The translations under genes and the position numbers were made by a program. A DNA stretch of 48,257 nt from CBFHWY01 sp965659675 (GTDB lineage Bacteria > Bacteroidota > Bacteroidia > Flavobacteriales_G > Salibacteraceae), in the NCBI GenBank assembly GCA_965659675.1, contig CBFHWY010000010.1:1-48257 (forward strand), in the 5' to 3' direction. Positions 1 to 9,700 of this stretch are shown piece after piece (position 1 is the first letter of the stretch; each line of letters starts with the position of its first letter). A model generated the notes under the pieces. It ran no database searches, was not told the DNA's origin, and saw only the letters and a program-made list of their open reading frames with translations.

Positions 1-249
1 GATAGAATTGTAGAAACAGTGCTGGAAAGATATGAGTTGGAAATGCAGTATTATGCTGACCTTCCTGCTTATATGTACAAGAACACTGGAAACAATCCTC
101 AGCAAACCGTTTCTGTGCTCTACAGAGTTATGGAGCTAGTCACCAGAAAATTCCCACAGGAAGAACTTGGCAAACGCGCTGAGGAAAGCTTCAACAAGTT
201 TCAGGAGCTATACAACGCTAAAGAACAAGAGAAGAAACGCTTGAGCTAA
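1..249 (+). CDS. C-terminal end of an unrecognised protein (cut by window edge)
   Basis: The reading frame is open from base 1 to a TAA at 247-249, so this is the last 82 codons of a longer gene whose start lies outside the window. The GTG at base 19 should not be taken as a start, because the frame continues upstream of it. The visible part is rich in Glu, Lys, Gln and Tyr and looks mainly helical, ending in a charged tail. I recognise no domain. The deacetylase gene starts 5 bp downstream, so the two may be co-transcribed. Confidence 0.55.
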   Translation, partial: DRIVETVLERYELEMQYYADLPAYMYKNTGNNPQQTVSVLYRVMELVTRKFPQEELGKRAEESFNKFQELYNAKEQEKKRLS

Positions 250-254
250 TTCCC

Positions 255-878
255 TTGATCAGTCGAATTCCATCCTGGATTTACTCGATTCACAAAAAAT
301 CGATTTTTAGGATAAAGACTGATGAAAAGATCGCCTATCTGACATTTGATGATGGGCCGGTTCCAGGGGTGACAGACTGGGTTCTTGAACTCCTCAAGAC
401 ACATGATGTAAAAGCAAGTTTCTTCGTTCTGGGGAAACAAGTTGCAGCACAACCTGAACTCTATCAAAGAATTATCTCTGAAGGCCATACCGTAGGGAAT
501 CATTCCTATTCGCATCCCAATGGTTGGAAAAGCTCAAAGTCCAGCTACCTGGCAGATTTTGAAAGGTCGTCAGCCTTGATCGATTCTGAATTCTTTCGCC
601 CTCCCTACGGTAAAATAAAATGGAGTCAACTCAAGGCTTTGAGCAAAAACAAAACAGCCGTGTTTTGGGATGTTCTTGCCGGAGATTATTCTCAAAAAAT
701 AGGTCCAGAAAAAGTAGTTGAAAGAGTTTGCAAGCACGTGAGGCCTGGCTCGGTGGTAGTCATGCACGACAACCTAAAAGCCGAAGATAATTTGAAAGGC
801 TCCCTCGAACAGATCATCCTATACCTGAAAGAAAAGCAATACCGGCTGGAAGCACTTCCTCCAACCCGTCGGCATTAG
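255..878 (+). CDS. Polysaccharide deacetylase family protein (NodB homology domain)
   Basis: A 207-residue metal-dependent carbohydrate esterase of the CE4/NodB type, which removes N- or O-acetyl groups from glycans such as peptidoglycan or chitin oligomers. The three classical motifs are present: TFDDGP at residues 30-35 (catalytic base and metal Asp), NHSYSH at 81-86 with metal ligands His82 and His86, and RPPYG at 114-118. A further VVMHD motif near residues 168-172 fits the C-terminal catalytic His. The start is a TTG 5 bp after the preceding stop, since no ATG precedes the conserved core. There is no clear signal peptide, although the short N-terminus has some hydrophobic residues. The radical SAM gene starts 15 bp downstream. 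The family is firm; the substrate is unknown. Confidence 0.88.
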   Translation: MISRIPSWIYSIHKKSIFRIKTDEKIAYLTFDDGPVPGVTDWVLELLKTHDVKASFFVLGKQVAAQPELYQRIISEGHTVGNHSYSHPNGWKSSKSSYLADFERSSALIDSEFFRPPYGKIKWSQLKALSKNKTAVFWDVLAGDYSQKIGPEKVVERVCKHVRPGSVVVMHDNLKAEDNLKGSLEQIILYLKEKQYRLEALPPTRRH

Positions 879-893
879 TGTTATTTTAGCCGC

Positions 894-1922
894 ATGAGTC
901 CAAAAATCAAGGATGCATTTGAACTCCTCAGGTTTCTTAGTTTCAAGAAGCTATGGAATGCAAGCCTCCTTTATTGGTCTTATCATCTTTCGCGCCTCAC
1001 TAAAAAGAACTTCCACAGGGGTTTACCTTTAGGTATCAGCATTGAACCAACCACAAGCTGTAATCTGAGATGTCCTGAATGTCCGAGCGGCTTGCGATCA
1101 TTTAGTCGCGATACTGGTAATGTGAAAAAAGAGGTCTATGAATCCATTCTAGACGAGCTATCTCCTTACCTCATGCACACCTTCTTCTATTTCCAGGGAG
1201 AGCCTTATTTGAGCAAGGATTTTCTGGATATGGTGATTTATGCCCGCAGAAAAGGAATCTACACTTCCACCTCAACCAATGCCCATTATCTGAATGAGGA
1301 AACAGCCAGAAAGACGGTAGAATCAGGCTTAAGTCGGCTGATCATTTCCATTGACGGCACAACCCAGGAAGCCTATGAGGCCTATCGAAAAGGAGGAAAG
1401 CTCAAAAAGGTGATTGAAGGAACCAGGAACATCATCAAGTGGAAGAAAGAGTTAAAATCTCGAACGCCTCATGTCATCTTCCAGTTCCTGGTGGTGAGGC
1501 AAAACGAACATCAAATTCCAGAGTTATATGCTTTGGCTAAGGAGCTGGGAGTGGATGAGGTCAAGCTGAAAACGGCGCAGGTATATGATTACGAAAATGG
1601 AAATGACCTCATTCCCGAGCAAGTTCAATATTCGCGATATCGCAAAAGAGCGGATGGTAAATATGAATTGAAGAACAAACTCCTGAATGAGTGCTGGAAG
1701 ATGTGGCATTCCTGTGTTTTTACCTGGGATGGAAAAGTTGTGCCCTGCTGTTTCGACAAAGATGCCAAACACCAACTCGGTGACATCAAAGAACAAGGGT
1801 TTAAGGAGATCTGGCGTTCAGAACACTACAGGCATTTCCGTAATAGCCTGCTTGTATCTCGCTCTGAAATAGATATTTGTAAGAACTGTTCAGAAGGCAC
1901 TAAAGTTTGGGCTTCATCGTAA
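894..1922 (+). CDS. Radical SAM protein with SPASM domain
   Basis: A 342-residue radical SAM enzyme. The SAM-binding [4Fe-4S] cluster motif CxxxCxxC is Cys56, Cys60 and Cys63, following the beta-strand segment ISIEPTTS. The C-terminal third carries a Cys-rich SPASM region: a CxxxxxxC pair, then a CC pair after a WDGKVVP segment, and a last CxxC near the C-terminus, enough to hold an auxiliary Fe-S cluster. Such proteins modify peptides or small molecules through a 5'-deoxyadenosyl radical. No peptide substrate gene is visible next to it. The ATG at 894 lies 15 bp after the deacetylase stop, so a shared transcript is likely. Close relatives are often annotated only as radical SAM/SPASM proteins, and I cannot assign the reaction. 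Confidence 0.88.
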   Translation: MSPKIKDAFELLRFLSFKKLWNASLLYWSYHLSRLTKKNFHRGLPLGISIEPTTSCNLRCPECPSGLRSFSRDTGNVKKEVYESILDELSPYLMHTFFYFQGEPYLSKDFLDMVIYARRKGIYTSTSTNAHYLNEETARKTVESGLSRLIISIDGTTQEAYEAYRKGGKLKKVIEGTRNIIKWKKELKSRTPHVIFQFLVVRQNEHQIPELYALAKELGVDEVKLKTAQVYDYENGNDLIPEQVQYSRYRKRADGKYELKNKLLNECWKMWHSCVFTWDGKVVPCCFDKDAKHQLGDIKEQGFKEIWRSEHYRHFRNSLLVSRSEIDICKNCSEGTKVWASS

Positions 1923-1999
1923 TCTACCGTTAACTTTTTTTGGCTAGATAGTACATCGAATTATTCCTATAATTGTTGCCTGCTCAAAATCGAAAGAAC

Positions 2000-2614
2000 A
2001 TGAAAAAACTTTTTTTCCCAATTACTCTGCTTCTCGGAACTCTTTTAATTCTCGCCTTTGCTGATAAAGATAAGGTTGACCCTATAGCTATCGGAACCGA
2101 GGCTCCCAAACAAGAATATAAAATGGAGGGTATAGACGGGAAGAACTACGACCTCAAATCGCTTACTGGAGAAAAAGGCCTACTCGTCGTTTTTACTTGC
2201 AACACCTGCCCTTTTGTTGTTGCCTGGGAGGATCGTTATAATGACATTCATGATCTTGCTAACAAGAATGGGGTCGGAATGGTGCTTGTCAATTCCAATG
2301 AAGCGAAAAGAGATGGAGATGATAGTATGGAGGAAATGAAAAAGCATGCAAAAGAGCTATCTTACAAGAGTCCTTATGTTGTAGACAAAAACTCTGCCCT
2401 TGCAGATGCATTTGGAGCACGAACCACTCCACATATCTTCTTGTTTAACAAGGATATGAAGCTTGTGTATCGCGGTGCGATCGACGACAATTATAAGTCG
2501 AAAGAAAGCGTTGAAGAAAGTTTCCTTATGGACGCTCTAAAAAGCCTTGCTGCAGGTAAAAAAATAGATCCGAATACCACAAAGTCTATTGGCTGCAGTA
2601 TTAAGCGGGTTTGA
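2000..2614 (+). CDS. Secreted thioredoxin-fold protein (peroxiredoxin-like, CxxC)
   Basis: A 204-residue protein starting at the ATG at 2000. An upstream in-frame TTG at 1973 would put nine extra residues ahead of a good signal peptide, so it is unlikely. Residues 1-21 form a signal sequence (two Lys, hydrophobic stretch, then ADKDK). The thioredoxin fold carries the redox motif TCNTCPFV with Cys67 and Cys70, plus the cis-Pro segment ARTTPHIFLF. This matches the AhpC/TSA-related PRX-like group rather than a classical peroxiredoxin. It probably acts as a periplasmic thiol-disulfide reductase or peroxidase. It stands between a radical SAM gene and purD with about 80 bp on either side and appears to be transcribed alone. 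Confidence 0.85.
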   Translation: MKKLFFPITLLLGTLLILAFADKDKVDPIAIGTEAPKQEYKMEGIDGKNYDLKSLTGEKGLLVVFTCNTCPFVVAWEDRYNDIHDLANKNGVGMVLVNSNEAKRDGDDSMEEMKKHAKELSYKSPYVVDKNSALADAFGARTTPHIFLFNKDMKLVYRGAIDDNYKSKESVEESFLMDALKSLAAGKKIDPNTTKSIGCSIKRV

Positions 2615-2696
2615 TCGCTTTCTGTTGAAAATTTATTGACCGAGTACAGGTCTTTTTCCCCTTTATTTGTTTCCTGAATCGGACTCACACTACGCT

Positions 2697-3977
2697 ATGA
2701 ATGTATTGGTTTTGGGTTCTGGCGGAAGGGAACATGCCCTTTGCTGGAAACTCCGTCAAAGTAGAAAGCTCAAGAAGCTGTTCATTGCTCCTGGAAATGG
2801 GGGCTCAGGTGAGCAGGGTGTAGTGCTGGATTTTGGCGTAACAGACTTCGAAGCGATCTCAAAGGCCATTAAGGAACACCAAATTGACATGCTTGTAGTT
2901 GGTCCTGAGGATCCCCTAGTTCAAGGCATTTACGATTTTTTGAAGAATGACAAAGCTTTCGGAGACCTTATGATCATAGGCCCCTCCGCAGCAGCTGCCC
3001 AACTAGAAGGAAGCAAGTCATACGCCAAATCGTTCATGCAGAAATACGGCATCCCAACTGCGGGAAGCGGTACTTTTAGTGCTAATGAGTTAACAGAGGC
3101 CAAGGCCTTTCTACAGACGCTTCAATCACCCTATGTTCTTAAAGCAGATGGCCTTGCCGCAGGTAAAGGTGTTTTGATCATAGATCAACTTGAGGAGGCG
3201 GAAAAAGAACTTGAAGCCATGTTCTCCGGAAAATTCGGTGAAGCCAGCTCAACCGTAGTGATCGAAGAGTTTCTAGAAGGTGTGGAACTTTCTGTTTTTG
3301 CCCTGACCGATGGCAAGAACTATGTGCTTCTTCCTGAAGCCAAAGACTATAAGCGCATTGGAGAAAATGATACTGGCCTGAATACTGGTGGAATGGGCGC
3401 TGTAAGCCCCGTTTCTTTCGTCGATTCGAGCTTTATGAAAAAAGTGGAAGAGCGCATTGTTCAACCAACAATCAATGGCATAGCCTCTGAAGGCTTTAAT
3501 TACACTGGTTTTGTCTTTTTTGGGCTGATGAGTGTGAATGGAGATCCATATGTCATTGAGTATAATGTGAGAATGGGGGACCCAGAAACTCAAGCTGTGA
3601 TCCCGAGGATCAATAGCGATCTGTTGGACATCTTTGAAAAGACCGCAAAGGGAGCTTTGGCTAATGTTAAACTCGATATCGAAGACAGTACTTCACTGAC
3701 ATTGGTGCTGGTTAGCGGTGGTTATCCAGAGGCTTATGAAAAAGGCAAAAGGATCAGAGGGGTCTCAGAAATGCGCGAAGGGCTTATCTTTCATGCAGGA
3801 ACCCGCATTGAAGACGAGGATCTACTTACCAATGGGGGCAGGGTGCTCGCAATAACAAGCTTCGGCAGAGGGATTGAACAAGCCAGAGAAAAAGTGTACA
3901 GTTGGGTTCAAAGCATTCGCTTCGACGACATGTACTATAGAAAAGATATTGGTTTAGATCTCCTGGATGAGAACTAA
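2697..3977 (+). CDS. purD: Phosphoribosylamine-glycine ligase (GAR synthetase)
   Basis: A 426-residue ATP-grasp enzyme that joins glycine to 5-phosphoribosylamine with ATP, the second step of de novo purine synthesis. The N-terminal segment VLGSGGREHALCWKL and the ATP-grasp core (KADGLAAGKGV near residues 144-154, TGGMGAVSP near 229-237) are diagnostic, as is the length. The ATG at 2697 is chosen because the family begins directly with MxVLVLGSGGREHA; ten upstream residues in the open frame have no family counterpart. The 3' end overlaps the convergent DUF6341 gene by four bases (CTAA). purQ lies 1.2 kb downstream, so two purine genes bracket a pair of membrane proteins. Confidence 0.97.
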   Translation: MNVLVLGSGGREHALCWKLRQSRKLKKLFIAPGNGGSGEQGVVLDFGVTDFEAISKAIKEHQIDMLVVGPEDPLVQGIYDFLKNDKAFGDLMIIGPSAAAAQLEGSKSYAKSFMQKYGIPTAGSGTFSANELTEAKAFLQTLQSPYVLKADGLAAGKGVLIIDQLEEAEKELEAMFSGKFGEASSTVVIEEFLEGVELSVFALTDGKNYVLLPEAKDYKRIGENDTGLNTGGMGAVSPVSFVDSSFMKKVEERIVQPTINGIASEGFNYTGFVFFGLMSVNGDPYVIEYNVRMGDPETQAVIPRINSDLLDIFEKTAKGALANVKLDIEDSTSLTLVLVSGGYPEAYEKGKRIRGVSEMREGLIFHAGTRIEDEDLLTNGGRVLAITSFGRGIEQAREKVYSWVQSIRFDDMYYRKDIGLDLLDEN

Positions 3978-4159
3978 GGAAGCGTATTGTTTTGCTCAGC
4001 TTCTTTGTTGTAAATGCCCATTCGACGGATCCACCAGGCCATCATTAGAGCGCCTACAACAATGATGAACCAATTCATATTGTTACCTAAAACCGGAAGG
4101 GCTTGAAAACTCCAGGTTAAAAATTCTCCGATACCGTAAATGAAATCTGTCCAGGACAT
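3974..4159 (-). CDS. Small membrane protein, DUF6341-like
   Basis: A 61-residue protein starting at the ATG at 4157-4159. Longer versions of the frame upstream have no membrane-protein character. It has one hydrophobic helix at about residues 27-43 (NWFIIVVGALMMAWWI), followed by basic residues RRMGIYN and an acidic, Asn-rich tail. This pattern and the position directly divergent to a DUF6427 gene match the short flavobacterial proteins of the DUF6341 type, sometimes misannotated as uracil phosphoribosyltransferase. There is no enzymatic motif. A TACTTTTG element upstream gives it its own promoter. The function is unknown; the family assignment is from remembered pattern and is moderately sure. 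Confidence 0.65.
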   Translation of the reverse strand: MSWTDFIYGIGEFLTWSFQALPVLGNNMNWFIIVVGALMMAWWIRRMGIYNKEAEQNNTLP

Positions 4160-4182
4160 ATTATTACTTTGTAAGTGTTGGT

Positions 4183-4190
4183 CAAAAGTA
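4183..4190 (-). promoter_or_regulatory. Candidate -7 element (TACTTTTG) for the DUF6341-like gene
   Basis: On the minus strand the sequence reads TACTTTTG, a match to the Bacteroidota sigma-factor consensus TAnnTTTG. It lies 23 nt before the ATG of the 61-residue membrane protein. I see no convincing -33 TTTG at the usual spacing, so this is a candidate only. Confidence 0.45.
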
Positions 4191-4221
4191 GAAATTTTGC
4201 CAGTACGTAGCACCCGGTATT

Positions 4222-5130
4222 TTGATTGAAATTTTACGAAGCCATACTCCGAGATCCATTGCCGCATTCAGCCTGCTTTTCATCTTGGTTCTTCTGCCCC
4301 AATTATTCTTAAGTGAGGGCAGTACCAGTATTGCGGTGTTGATCATTGTTTTGAGCTTTGTGAATGCCTACCTCATGAACATGATCCTGCACAGTCATCA
4401 GCTTCTCCAGGAGCGCACCTACTTGCCTGCTTTGATCCTCATTCTTTTTATGCCAAAGAATTTTAGTTTAGAGGGGGTTTTTGATCAGATCTCATTCCTT
4501 CTGTGTATGCTCCTTATCGATCGCGTTTTGAATTTTCAGGAAAATCAGATCAACGATCGAAAACTCTTTGATGGTGGGTTCATCAGCGGGTTGAGCATAT
4601 TGTTTAATCCCTTTAGTTTGGGCATCTTCACTTTACCCATCGCAGGGATGGTGTACTTTGCCAGACTTAAACTCAGACAGGTGATGGTGTATCTTACAGC
4701 ATTGGCAGTGCCTGTCATCCTTCTCCTGGAGGTCAATTACCTCTTTGATCTTAATGTGCTTTTTGATCAATGGCAAGAGCCTTCCATAAACCTGGATGCA
4801 TTCTTCGTGGGTTCAGCCTATCTGAGCACGATTGGTCTGGCATTGATCATCATTTTGGGTTTCGTAGCTTTCTTTCGAAGCATGGCAAAAAATAAGGTGA
4901 GTATCCGCAGTGGTGTTCGGCTCGTGCTCTTATTCTCCCTGGTAGGGTTCAGTATGATGCTAAAAGGGAACTTCGCCTATGAAAGTACTTTCTTGTTTCT
5001 TGGCTTACCATTCTCCTGGTATGCGACCAATTATTTTCTCAATTTCAGAAAGAAAATACTCGCCAATCTGACCTTTTTTCTCCTGTTCATATTTTTTGTG
5101 TACAGAGACTATGCAGATTACTGGTTCTAG
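4222..5130 (+). CDS. Polytopic membrane protein, DUF6427 family
   Basis: A 302-residue protein with about eight to nine hydrophobic helices and few charged loops. It resembles the flavobacterial DUF6427 family in its short N-terminus before a first helix, conserved membrane blocks such as the GGFISGLSILFNPFSLGI segment at about residues 115-132, and its divergent neighbour of the DUF6341 type. The start is a TTG (4222-4224), because no ATG precedes the first helix; it could begin slightly differently. The function is unknown. In this window it sits between purD and purQ with purQ 36 bp downstream, so it may share a transcript with purQ. Confidence 0.72.
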   Translation: MIEILRSHTPRSIAAFSLLFILVLLPQLFLSEGSTSIAVLIIVLSFVNAYLMNMILHSHQLLQERTYLPALILILFMPKNFSLEGVFDQISFLLCMLLIDRVLNFQENQINDRKLFDGGFISGLSILFNPFSLGIFTLPIAGMVYFARLKLRQVMVYLTALAVPVILLLEVNYLFDLNVLFDQWQEPSINLDAFFVGSAYLSTIGLALIIILGFVAFFRSMAKNKVSIRSGVRLVLLFSLVGFSMMLKGNFAYESTFLFLGLPFSWYATNYFLNFRKKILANLTFFLLFIFFVYRDYADYWF

Positions 5131-5166
5131 CCTTTTCATTTGGCTATTTTTGTCAAAAGTTCCAGT

Positions 5167-5859
5167 ATGAAATTTGGAGTAGTCACTTTCCCGGGTTCAA
5201 ATTGTGATCAAGATATGATCTATGTGCTAGAGAGCATAATGGGTCAACAGGTAGAGCGCTTATGGCATAAGGATCATGACCTCAAGGGCGCTGATTTCAT
5301 TGTTCTTCCAGGAGGCTTTTCCTTTGGAGATTACTTGAGAAGTGGCGCGATCGCTCACTATTCTCCGATCATGAATGAGGTAATTTCTCACGCAAAAAAA
5401 GGAGGATATGTGATGGGTATCTGCAATGGGTTTCAAGTACTCACAGAAACGCATTTGTTGCCCGGAGCTTTGCTTCATAATGACAGTCAGAAATTCATTT
5501 GCGACAATGTTTATTTGAAGACCAGAAGTACAAATTCACTGGTGAGTAGAAAACTCACTAATGGGCAAGTACTTAAGATCCCAATAGCCCACGCTGAGGG
5601 CAGGTTCTATGCATCAGATGAGGTTTTAAGATCTCTTCAGGATAAGTATCAGATCCTCTTTGAGTACTGTGACGCCGAGGCTAATGTGAATGAACAGACA
5701 AACCCAAATGGCTCTTCTTTGAATATAGCTGGTATTTGCAATGAGGCTCGAAATGTGATTGGTATGATGCCACACCCCGAAAGAGCAGCAGATGCTAACC
5801 TTGGTAATACCGATGGGGCATTGATGTTTGAGTCAATACTCGAAGCAGTAGAAGCCTAG
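5167..5859 (+). CDS. purQ: Phosphoribosylformylglycinamidine synthase subunit I (glutaminase)
   Basis: A 230-residue class I glutamine amidotransferase that supplies ammonia to PurL for FGAM formation in purine synthesis. The nucleophile is Cys86 in GICNGFQVL and the catalytic His203 and Glu205 are in MMPHPER. The N-terminus VVTFPGSNCDQD is characteristic of PurQ. The ATG at 5167 is preferred over an upstream in-frame codon at 5140 because the family starts with M-K-x-G-V-V. Its presence as a separate 230-residue protein implies that this organism uses the three-part PurL/PurQ/PurS enzyme rather than one large fused PurL. The stop codon overlaps the stop of the convergent xth gene by four bases. 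Confidence 0.96.
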   Translation: MKFGVVTFPGSNCDQDMIYVLESIMGQQVERLWHKDHDLKGADFIVLPGGFSFGDYLRSGAIAHYSPIMNEVISHAKKGGYVMGICNGFQVLTETHLLPGALLHNDSQKFICDNVYLKTRSTNSLVSRKLTNGQVLKIPIAHAEGRFYASDEVLRSLQDKYQILFEYCDAEANVNEQTNPNGSSLNIAGICNEARNVIGMMPHPERAADANLGNTDGALMFESILEAVEA

Positions 5860-6620
5860 TCTGCTAATTCTACACTCACTGGACAATGATCGGAATGCAC
5901 AGCATTCTGGTGGATAGCTGAAGCTTTAATTTGATCTTTCAGAGGCTCTGAAACAAAATTGTAGTCGATCCTCCAACCTAGATTCTTCTCTCTGGCTCTG
6001 GCTCTGTATGACCACCAGGAATATTGATCTGCTTCTTTGTTGAGCTGCCTGAATGAATCTATAAATCCATCCTCCAAAAACTGGCTGACCCATTCTCGTT
6101 CTTCCGGCAAAAAGCCTGATGTATTCTTTAAACCCTTTGGGTTGTGAATGTCTATTTCTGTGTGACAGATATTTACATCGCCAGAAATAATCAGATTTGG
6201 TCGTTCCTTTCGCAATTCCTTTATGTAGCTGTGGAAATCGTCGAGGAAGCGCATCTTAAATGCCTGCCGTTCATCTCCCGAACTTCCTGAAGGAAAATAG
6301 CAACTGAGTACCGATAGGTCTCCAAAGTCTGCCCTCAATACTCTCCCCTCTGCGTCGTAATCATTTATTCCACAACCGTAGTGAACAGCATCAGGCTTCT
6401 GCTTTGAAAGGAGCGCCACTCCACTGTAGCCCTTTCTCTCAGCCGGATACCAATGATGATGGTAACCTATCTCCTCAAAATATTCTACAGGGATCTGCGG
6501 GATCTGTGCTTTGATCTCCTGAAAGCATATGATATCCGGTGATTCAGCCTTCAGCCAATCCACCAATCCCTTTTTGAACGCAGCCCGAATTCCATTGATG
6601 TTGTAAGAGTATATTTTCAT
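5856..6620 (-). CDS. xth: Exodeoxyribonuclease III / AP endonuclease
   Basis: A 254-residue enzyme of the exonuclease-endonuclease-phosphatase superfamily, which cleaves DNA at abasic sites and removes 3'-blocking groups in base excision repair. Visible motifs are YNINGIRAA at the N-terminus, FQEIK with the metal-binding Glu, SGDVNICHTEIDIHNPKG with the catalytic Asp/Asn pair, WWSYR, and the C-terminal SDHCPV with the catalytic Asp-His. The length matches the ExoA/XthA group. A TAACTTTG element 25 nt before the start codon suggests an own promoter, divergent to the large outer-membrane protein gene. Confidence 0.95.
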   Translation of the reverse strand: MKIYSYNINGIRAAFKKGLVDWLKAESPDIICFQEIKAQIPQIPVEYFEEIGYHHHWYPAERKGYSGVALLSKQKPDAVHYGCGINDYDAEGRVLRADFGDLSVLSCYFPSGSSGDERQAFKMRFLDDFHSYIKELRKERPNLIISGDVNICHTEIDIHNPKGLKNTSGFLPEEREWVSQFLEDGFIDSFRQLNKEADQYSWWSYRARAREKNLGWRIDYNFVSEPLKDQIKASAIHQNAVHSDHCPVSVELAD

Positions 6621-6645
6621 ACGATTTTCGCCCTTTTATCGTTCT

Positions 6646-6653
6646 CAAAGTTA
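6646..6653 (-). promoter_or_regulatory. Candidate -7 element (TAACTTTG) for xth
   Basis: The minus strand reads TAACTTTG, a full match to TAnnTTTG, 25 nt before the xth start codon in the divergent intergenic region. The same octamer also stands before two other leftward genes in this window (at 11117-11124 and 22930-22937). Confidence 0.5.
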
Positions 6654-6722
6654 GCTTCATCATTAAGCCAGGAGAAAAATCTTATCCACAGCCATCTCGC
6701 TATGCTTTCCTTTGCAGGAAGA

Positions 6723-9700
6723 ATGTCGTTTCAGCGCATCACATATCTGTTCATATTCACTCTGCTGAGCGCTGTGGGTATTTCGCAGGAAACACGCCTA
6801 AAGAAACTGAGTGGAGCTGCAGGTGATACGATTCAAATTGACAGTCTTTCCATCGTCAGCAGTAGCTTTGAATTGACTAACAACAATGGGCTTGCGTCAG
6901 ATTCTGTATACAGTCTTTTGGCTTTTGATTCAAAGATCGTACTTCATCAAAGCGGAGAGTTTCAGGCGAAATATCAGTGTTTTCCCTTCCTTTTTACTGA
7001 AAGAAGTAGCAATAAGGACTTGAGTATGATGCGCGAGGGTGGTGATGTGATCAAGAATCCATTTCGCTACACGGCAACTCCGCGAAGTCAAAATATTTTT
7101 GGCGGTTCCGAATTGAGCAAATCGGGCAGTATCTCTCGAGGAATCAGCTTGGGGAATAATCAGAGTCTTTCCGTTAATTCCAATCTCAATTTACAGCTTG
7201 ATGGAAGGCTGAGCGAAAATCTTTTTATTCGCGCATCGATCTCCGATGAGAACATTCCCATTCAACCCGATGGAAACACACAGCAATTGCAAGACTTTGA
7301 TCAGGTCTATATTCAGATCTACGACAAGAAAAATTCGCTAACCGCAGGTGATTTTCAGATCAAATCAGAGGGCAGTCATTTTCTCAGGTATCTCAAACGT
7401 GCGCAGGGCTTAAACTTTAAAACTTATCTGGGAAATGATGAAGGCCAGGTAGACAGTCTGAAAAAGGGGCATCATCTCGAAGCATCCGCTGCGGTCTCAA
7501 GAGGAAAATTCTCTCGAAATGTGATCCAGGGGGTAGAAGGGAATCAAGGTCCATATCGCCTTACCGGAGGAGAAGGAGAGCAGTTCATTGTGGTATTGAG
7601 TGGTACCGAGCGTGTGTATATCGACGGTAAATTATTGACTCGGGGACAGGAGAATGACTACATCATCAACTACAACACTGCGGAGCTCAGCTTCACTGCC
7701 AAACAGTTCATTACCAAGGATAAAAGGATCGTGGTAGAATTTCAATATTCTGATCGAAACTATGCCAGATCCCTTTTTCAATTTGGAGATTATTACCGCG
7801 GAGAAAAACACGATTTCTTTTTTCAGGCATACTCCGAACAAGATGCGAGAAACCAGTCCCTGCAACAGGATCTGAACGACCTTCAACGAGTGATCCTCAG
7901 ACAAACTGGAGATAATATTGACCAAGCCTTTGCCCCCGGAATAAATGAGGTGGAGTATAGCGAAGACCTCATCCTTTATGAGCTCAGGGATAGTTTGGGT
8001 TATGATTCAGTATTCGTCTTCTCCAATGATCCTGAAAAAGCCCAATATGCCCTGAGTTTCTCCCTGGTAGGGCAGGGTAATGGAGATTATGTGCTAGACG
8101 AAGGCCTGGCAAATGGTCGCGTTTATCGATGGGTCGCCCCTGATTCAACCACTGGAGAAAGAAAGGGAGATTATGCTCCTGTAGTGAGACTGGCTACCCC
8201 AAAACTCAGACAGATGCTTACGGCCGGAACCGTATTGAGGCTATCGGAAGAAACTGAACTCAAGCTCGAGGGGGCATTTAGCCAGCGCGACTTAAACACC
8301 TTTTCAGGTCTGGATGCCGGAGATGACTACGGATATTCTGGAAGGGCAGTTTTAAAGAACGAAAGAGTGATCAGGGAAAAAGACTCTCTGCGTTCAGATC
8401 TCAAACTGAAGTTGTCAGGAGCCTATGAGTTTTGGAACAGGAATCTCAAGCCAATTGAACGCGTAAGGGAGGCGGAGTTTTACAGAAACTGGGATCTAAG
8501 AGGAGTGGAGATCAAGGAGGACCAGCACCTCATCAGAACGGGTATTCAGCTTAAGGAAAAAGAAGTAATGGACCTCCGATTGAATCTTTCAGCTTTTCTT
8601 CATCAGGAATCCTACGAAGGGCTGCGAGCGGAAGGCATCATAAAATATGATCGAGATGCATGGAAAGTAGACGCCATTGGGTCTTTTTTGCAAACAGAAG
8701 GCGCCCTGTCCTCAACCAACTTTCAAAAGCATAAATCACTCATCGAAAGAAAATTCGGAAAAATTGCCCTTGGCTATCGGGATGATTATGAGAACAACCA
8801 GCGTCGCATTCCAGGGACCGATTCACTCCGGGTCGATTCCTATGAGTTTTGGGAAAAGGAAGTTTTCATCAAGAATGCACAAAAGGACAAGAACGCCTTT
8901 CGCGTATTCTACATCCAGCGTCGAGATAAGAATAACTTCGGTGACGATCTGCGCACCGCGACTTTTGCAGAGTCTGTAGGGCTCGATCTCGACCTGATCA
9001 AGAATAGAAACTCAAAGTTGAGAAGTAAGAATACCTACCGCGAATTGGAGATCCTGAATTCTGAGATCACCACCGAAGAGCCCGACCAAACCTTGAGTAG
9101 TAGATGGGAGTATAGCTTCAGACTATTCAAGGGCGCGATCAGCTCGAGCTCATTCATTGAAGTGGGCTCCGGACTGGAAGCAAGACAGGAATTTGCTTAC
9201 ATACAGGTTCCAACCGGACAGGGGATCTACTACTGGAATGACTACAATGAAAATGGCTTACAGGAACTCGATGAATTTGAGATCGCCCAATTCAGGGATC
9301 AGGCAAGCTATATCAGGGTATTTACTCCAACACAGGAATATGTTAAGGTCTTCAATAATCAATTCAACCAAACCCTATATCTGCGTCCAAATGTAGTGTG
9401 GGCCTCTAAAAAGGGCATTCGAAAATTCATTAGCCACTTTTCGGATCAGCTCTCTTTTAGGACACAGCGGAAAACAAATGAAAGTACTGACCTGGCCAAT
9501 AGGCTGAATCCACTTCCGTCAGATATCAGTGATACCAGCTTGATCTCTATCAACTCGTCACTGAGAAATACATTCTATTTCAACAGAAATCATCCAAAAT
9601 TCGGGGCTGATGTCACCTATCAGGATATCCGCAATCGAAGTCTGTTGATCAATGGTTTTGAAGCCCGAAGAAATGAATTCTACGAATTTAATATGCGTTG

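Noticed and set aside
2667..2696. Upstream start for purD (and similar extensions for purQ, sufE and the M14 gene)
   Set aside because: The extra residues are unlike the family, and in the M14 case would overlap another gene; the downstream ATG fits.
6682..6690. Perfect DnaA-box-like TTATCCACA
   Set aside because: A single match; expected about once in 130 kb by chance on both strands, and no further boxes or A/T-rich unwinding element are near.
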